This document shows, piece by piece, positions 62,460 to 64,000 of a DNA stretch of 64,000 bases (positions are counted from its first letter, which is position 1; every line of letters starts with the position of its first letter). The position numbers and the translations under genes are program-made. Below the pieces are notes generated by a model, which was not told the DNA's origin, made no database searches, and saw nothing but the letters and a program-made list of their open reading frames with translations. This stretch comes from Acanthosepion esculentum (lineage: Eukaryota > Mollusca > Cephalopoda > Sepiida > Sepiidae), in the NCBI GenBank assembly GCA_964036315.1, contig OZ038510.1, positions 78,683,256-78,747,255 of the forward strand, given 5' to 3'.

Positions 62460-62640
62460 CACCTTCTGGCCTAAAGTGTGGGGTGCCCCCTGAGTATCGA
62501 ACTCACTATTCAGTTGTAATTGTTCCAGCGAGACAAGCTTGCTAACCATGACACCAGGTCGATGTACCCTACACGATTTTGTAACCGTAGTTTAGGTATG
62601 GCACAAGGCTGAATGTATGGAGCCCACGGCGATAATTGTA
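62460..62640 (-). mobile_element. SINE-D, antisense
   Basis: CTGAGTATCGAACTCACTAT and AGCGAGACAAGCTTGCTAAC are the B- and A-box parts in complement. Body on both sides (GGCACAAGGCTGAATG at 62,599) suggests a partial second copy. Confidence 0.75.
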
Positions 62641-63056
62641 TTATTGTTTCGTTTTAGATGATCTGGATAGCTGTATTTCCTGTCTATTTTTGATGTGAAT
62701 GATTTTGGAATCCTATTGAAATAAATGTTCTGAATGGAAGACAGGTTTAACGTGACACTGTTTTCAAAAATGGCCTCAACTGGATTTTTGTGCCCTACAA
62801 CACTAAATTCAGTCAAATTAACAGGTTTCTTGGGCGGGGGGCATATTTTGCTTTTTTGTCTCTGAAAACGCTAATAACGCTAATAAAAACCCCGAAGATA
62901 ATTTTTTTCTCAAATATTTAAACAATTTAAATCTGCAAAATGAATGAAAAATGTTTGTAGGAACATATTCAAAACGTATTTATCTTCTTTCATACTTTAA
63001 ATTGATTATTACGGGCTTTTTAGCACCATATTCCAGGTACCGAATATCAATTTTTC
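62641..63056. other. Unassigned sequence
   Basis: No recognisable element. A 74-codon minus frame at 62,592-62,816 has no identifiable domain. Confidence 0.35.
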
Positions 63057-63525
63057 ATGTTTGGTTTTGGTTCGTTTTGTGTTACGGCATATCAACACTT
63101 CAATGGGTTATTTAATGCCGACAAAATTTTTATTGCTGGTAATATGTTTTTCTTCAAAAATCTATTTCTGGGAATATTTTTCCTTGAAGAAATCTATAGC
63201 TGGTCATATTTTTTTCAAAGAATGTATAGCTGTTTGTATTGCTGGGATTTTTTTAAAAGTATTGCTGATAAGAATTTTTCCTTCAAAAATTATTGCTGGT
63301 AATAATTATTTTTATTACAAAGTATTTCTGGTATTAAAACCTATTTTTACACAAGTTTGGGTGTTAACTGTTTGCCCATTGCTGGGACCCTAACAGGTGC
63401 TACCACCCCGGGTCAGAGTGGACCTGGGAACACCAGCAATTAAGAGGTTGGTTCCACTCTCCTCAAAACCTCCTGATCAGAGGCCTTGCTGCTGGATGTA
63501 GTTTATCGTCATACCCAGGACGGAA
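63057..63525 (-). mobile_element. SINE-C, near full length
   Basis: GGCATATCAACACTTCAATG, GGTTATTTAATGCCGACAAA, several ATTGCTGGTAATA-type units, TTTGCCCATTGCTGGGACCC, then AGAGGCCTTGCTGCTGGATG and TCATACCCAGGACGG. The best copy for a consensus together with 54,005 and 17,323. Confidence 0.85.
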
Positions 63526-63914
63526 TTTTTTATGTAACTTTTCTCGTATTTATCAGAAAATAATGACCTAAACCTCTGCTCTTATGTTTCTGCGATGCTG
63601 AATCCATTTTAGGTACTGACCCCCCACCCAAAAAAATCAAGGAAGCCTAAATGAGTTAAATACAAAATTAAAGTGTTTTTCGAGAATTGTGGCTCTTCTC
63701 TGCAGACCCGGATTCCTAGATTTAAATCCTATTTATGTAATTAGCAATGTTAAAATATATTTTTATGCCCTTAATTACGAATAGCATTAATAAAGTTTAA
63801 TAATTGAGCTGAACATCCCTCAGGGGAATAAAAAACACAAATGTCCGCTTGGCTCTACTGTACGAGCCCGCTTTGTGTTAAATCAACCAACCAAATACGA
63901 TTAATATTGGAATG
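63526..63914. other. Unassigned sequence
   Basis: AT-rich. TTAAATCAACCAACCAAAT near 63,879 resembles a retroposon tail, but no body is recognised. Confidence 0.4.
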
Positions 63915-64000
63915 GATTGATTGTTTTTTACGGCTGATCAAACTTTCGCAAGTTATTTAAAGCCAAAAATATTTTTAGATTGTAAGAACTTTTTTGGGAG
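63915..64000 (-). mobile_element. SINE-C-like terminal fragment, cut by window end
   Basis: TTTTTTACGGCTGATCAAAC and AAGTTATTTAAAGCCAAAAA resemble 49,940-50,035. Confidence 0.5.

Overview
This window looks like animal nuclear DNA from a large, AT-rich, repeat-dominated intergenic region. I see no host protein-coding gene that I can defend. The longest open frames are either reverse-transcriptase relics or translations of GAAA, TA and GATA microsatellites. The mix of CR1/Jockey-like and RTE-like retroposons, Penelope-like fragments, many tRNA-headed SINEs, Tc1/mariner debris and very long TA arrays suggests a lophotrochozoan, perhaps a mollusc or cephalopod. That assignment is an inference from overall character, not from a diagnostic gene.

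Layout. 1-9.3 kb: a hammerhead-bearing tandem repeat, a 140-bp-arm fold-back, GAAA arrays with an embedded repeating unit, two mariner-derived MITE copies, a duplicated unknown segment and about 0.9 kb of GATA array with higher-order structure. 9.3-16 kb: an old AT-rich dispersed repeat, tRNA-headed SINEs, a piggyBac-like MITE with TTAA flanks, and a candidate LTR containing a 36-37 bp minisatellite. 16-26.5 kb: TA arrays, SINE-C copies, a non-LTR relic with a fourfold 160-bp amplification, and several fold-backs. 26.8-29.3 kb: a dead endonuclease/RT retroposon interrupted by LTR-retroelement sequence. 29.6-38.4 kb: SINEs, a solo LTR with a paralogous empty site, the tandemly repeated 3' end of an RTE-like ORF, and a Tigger-like MITE inserted at a TA inside a SINE. 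38.4-46.9 kb: Penelope-like GIY-YIG relics, MITE and mariner copies embedded in TA arrays, three copies of a CCHC/RPDI retroposon C-terminus, a tandem repeat carrying a near-canonical hammerhead ribozyme, and the best-preserved reverse-transcriptase frame. 47-64 kb: 5S-rRNA/tRNA-headed SINEs, further SINE clusters, a second solo LTR with intact 4-bp target duplication, and a Helitron helicase relic beside a mariner-type transposase relic.

Four retroposon lineages are named here for cross-reference. nLTR-1 (CR1/Jockey-like) has a 3' end matching CACCCCAAGCAAGG and about a dozen fragments. nLTR-2 has an endonuclease plus RT. nLTR-3 is RTE-like with an ORF end LWRAMIANVLKGH. nLTR-4 has a CCHC finger and an NRPDIVIRD motif. 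SINE families are called A to F. The most interesting theme is that several unrelated repeats carry hammerhead-ribozyme-like cores (CTGANGA, stem, GAAA), one of them nearly canonical at 44,281-44,323. The second theme is a 5S-tRNA chimeric head joined to two different SINE bodies. Family names are by recognition and carry no database search behind them.
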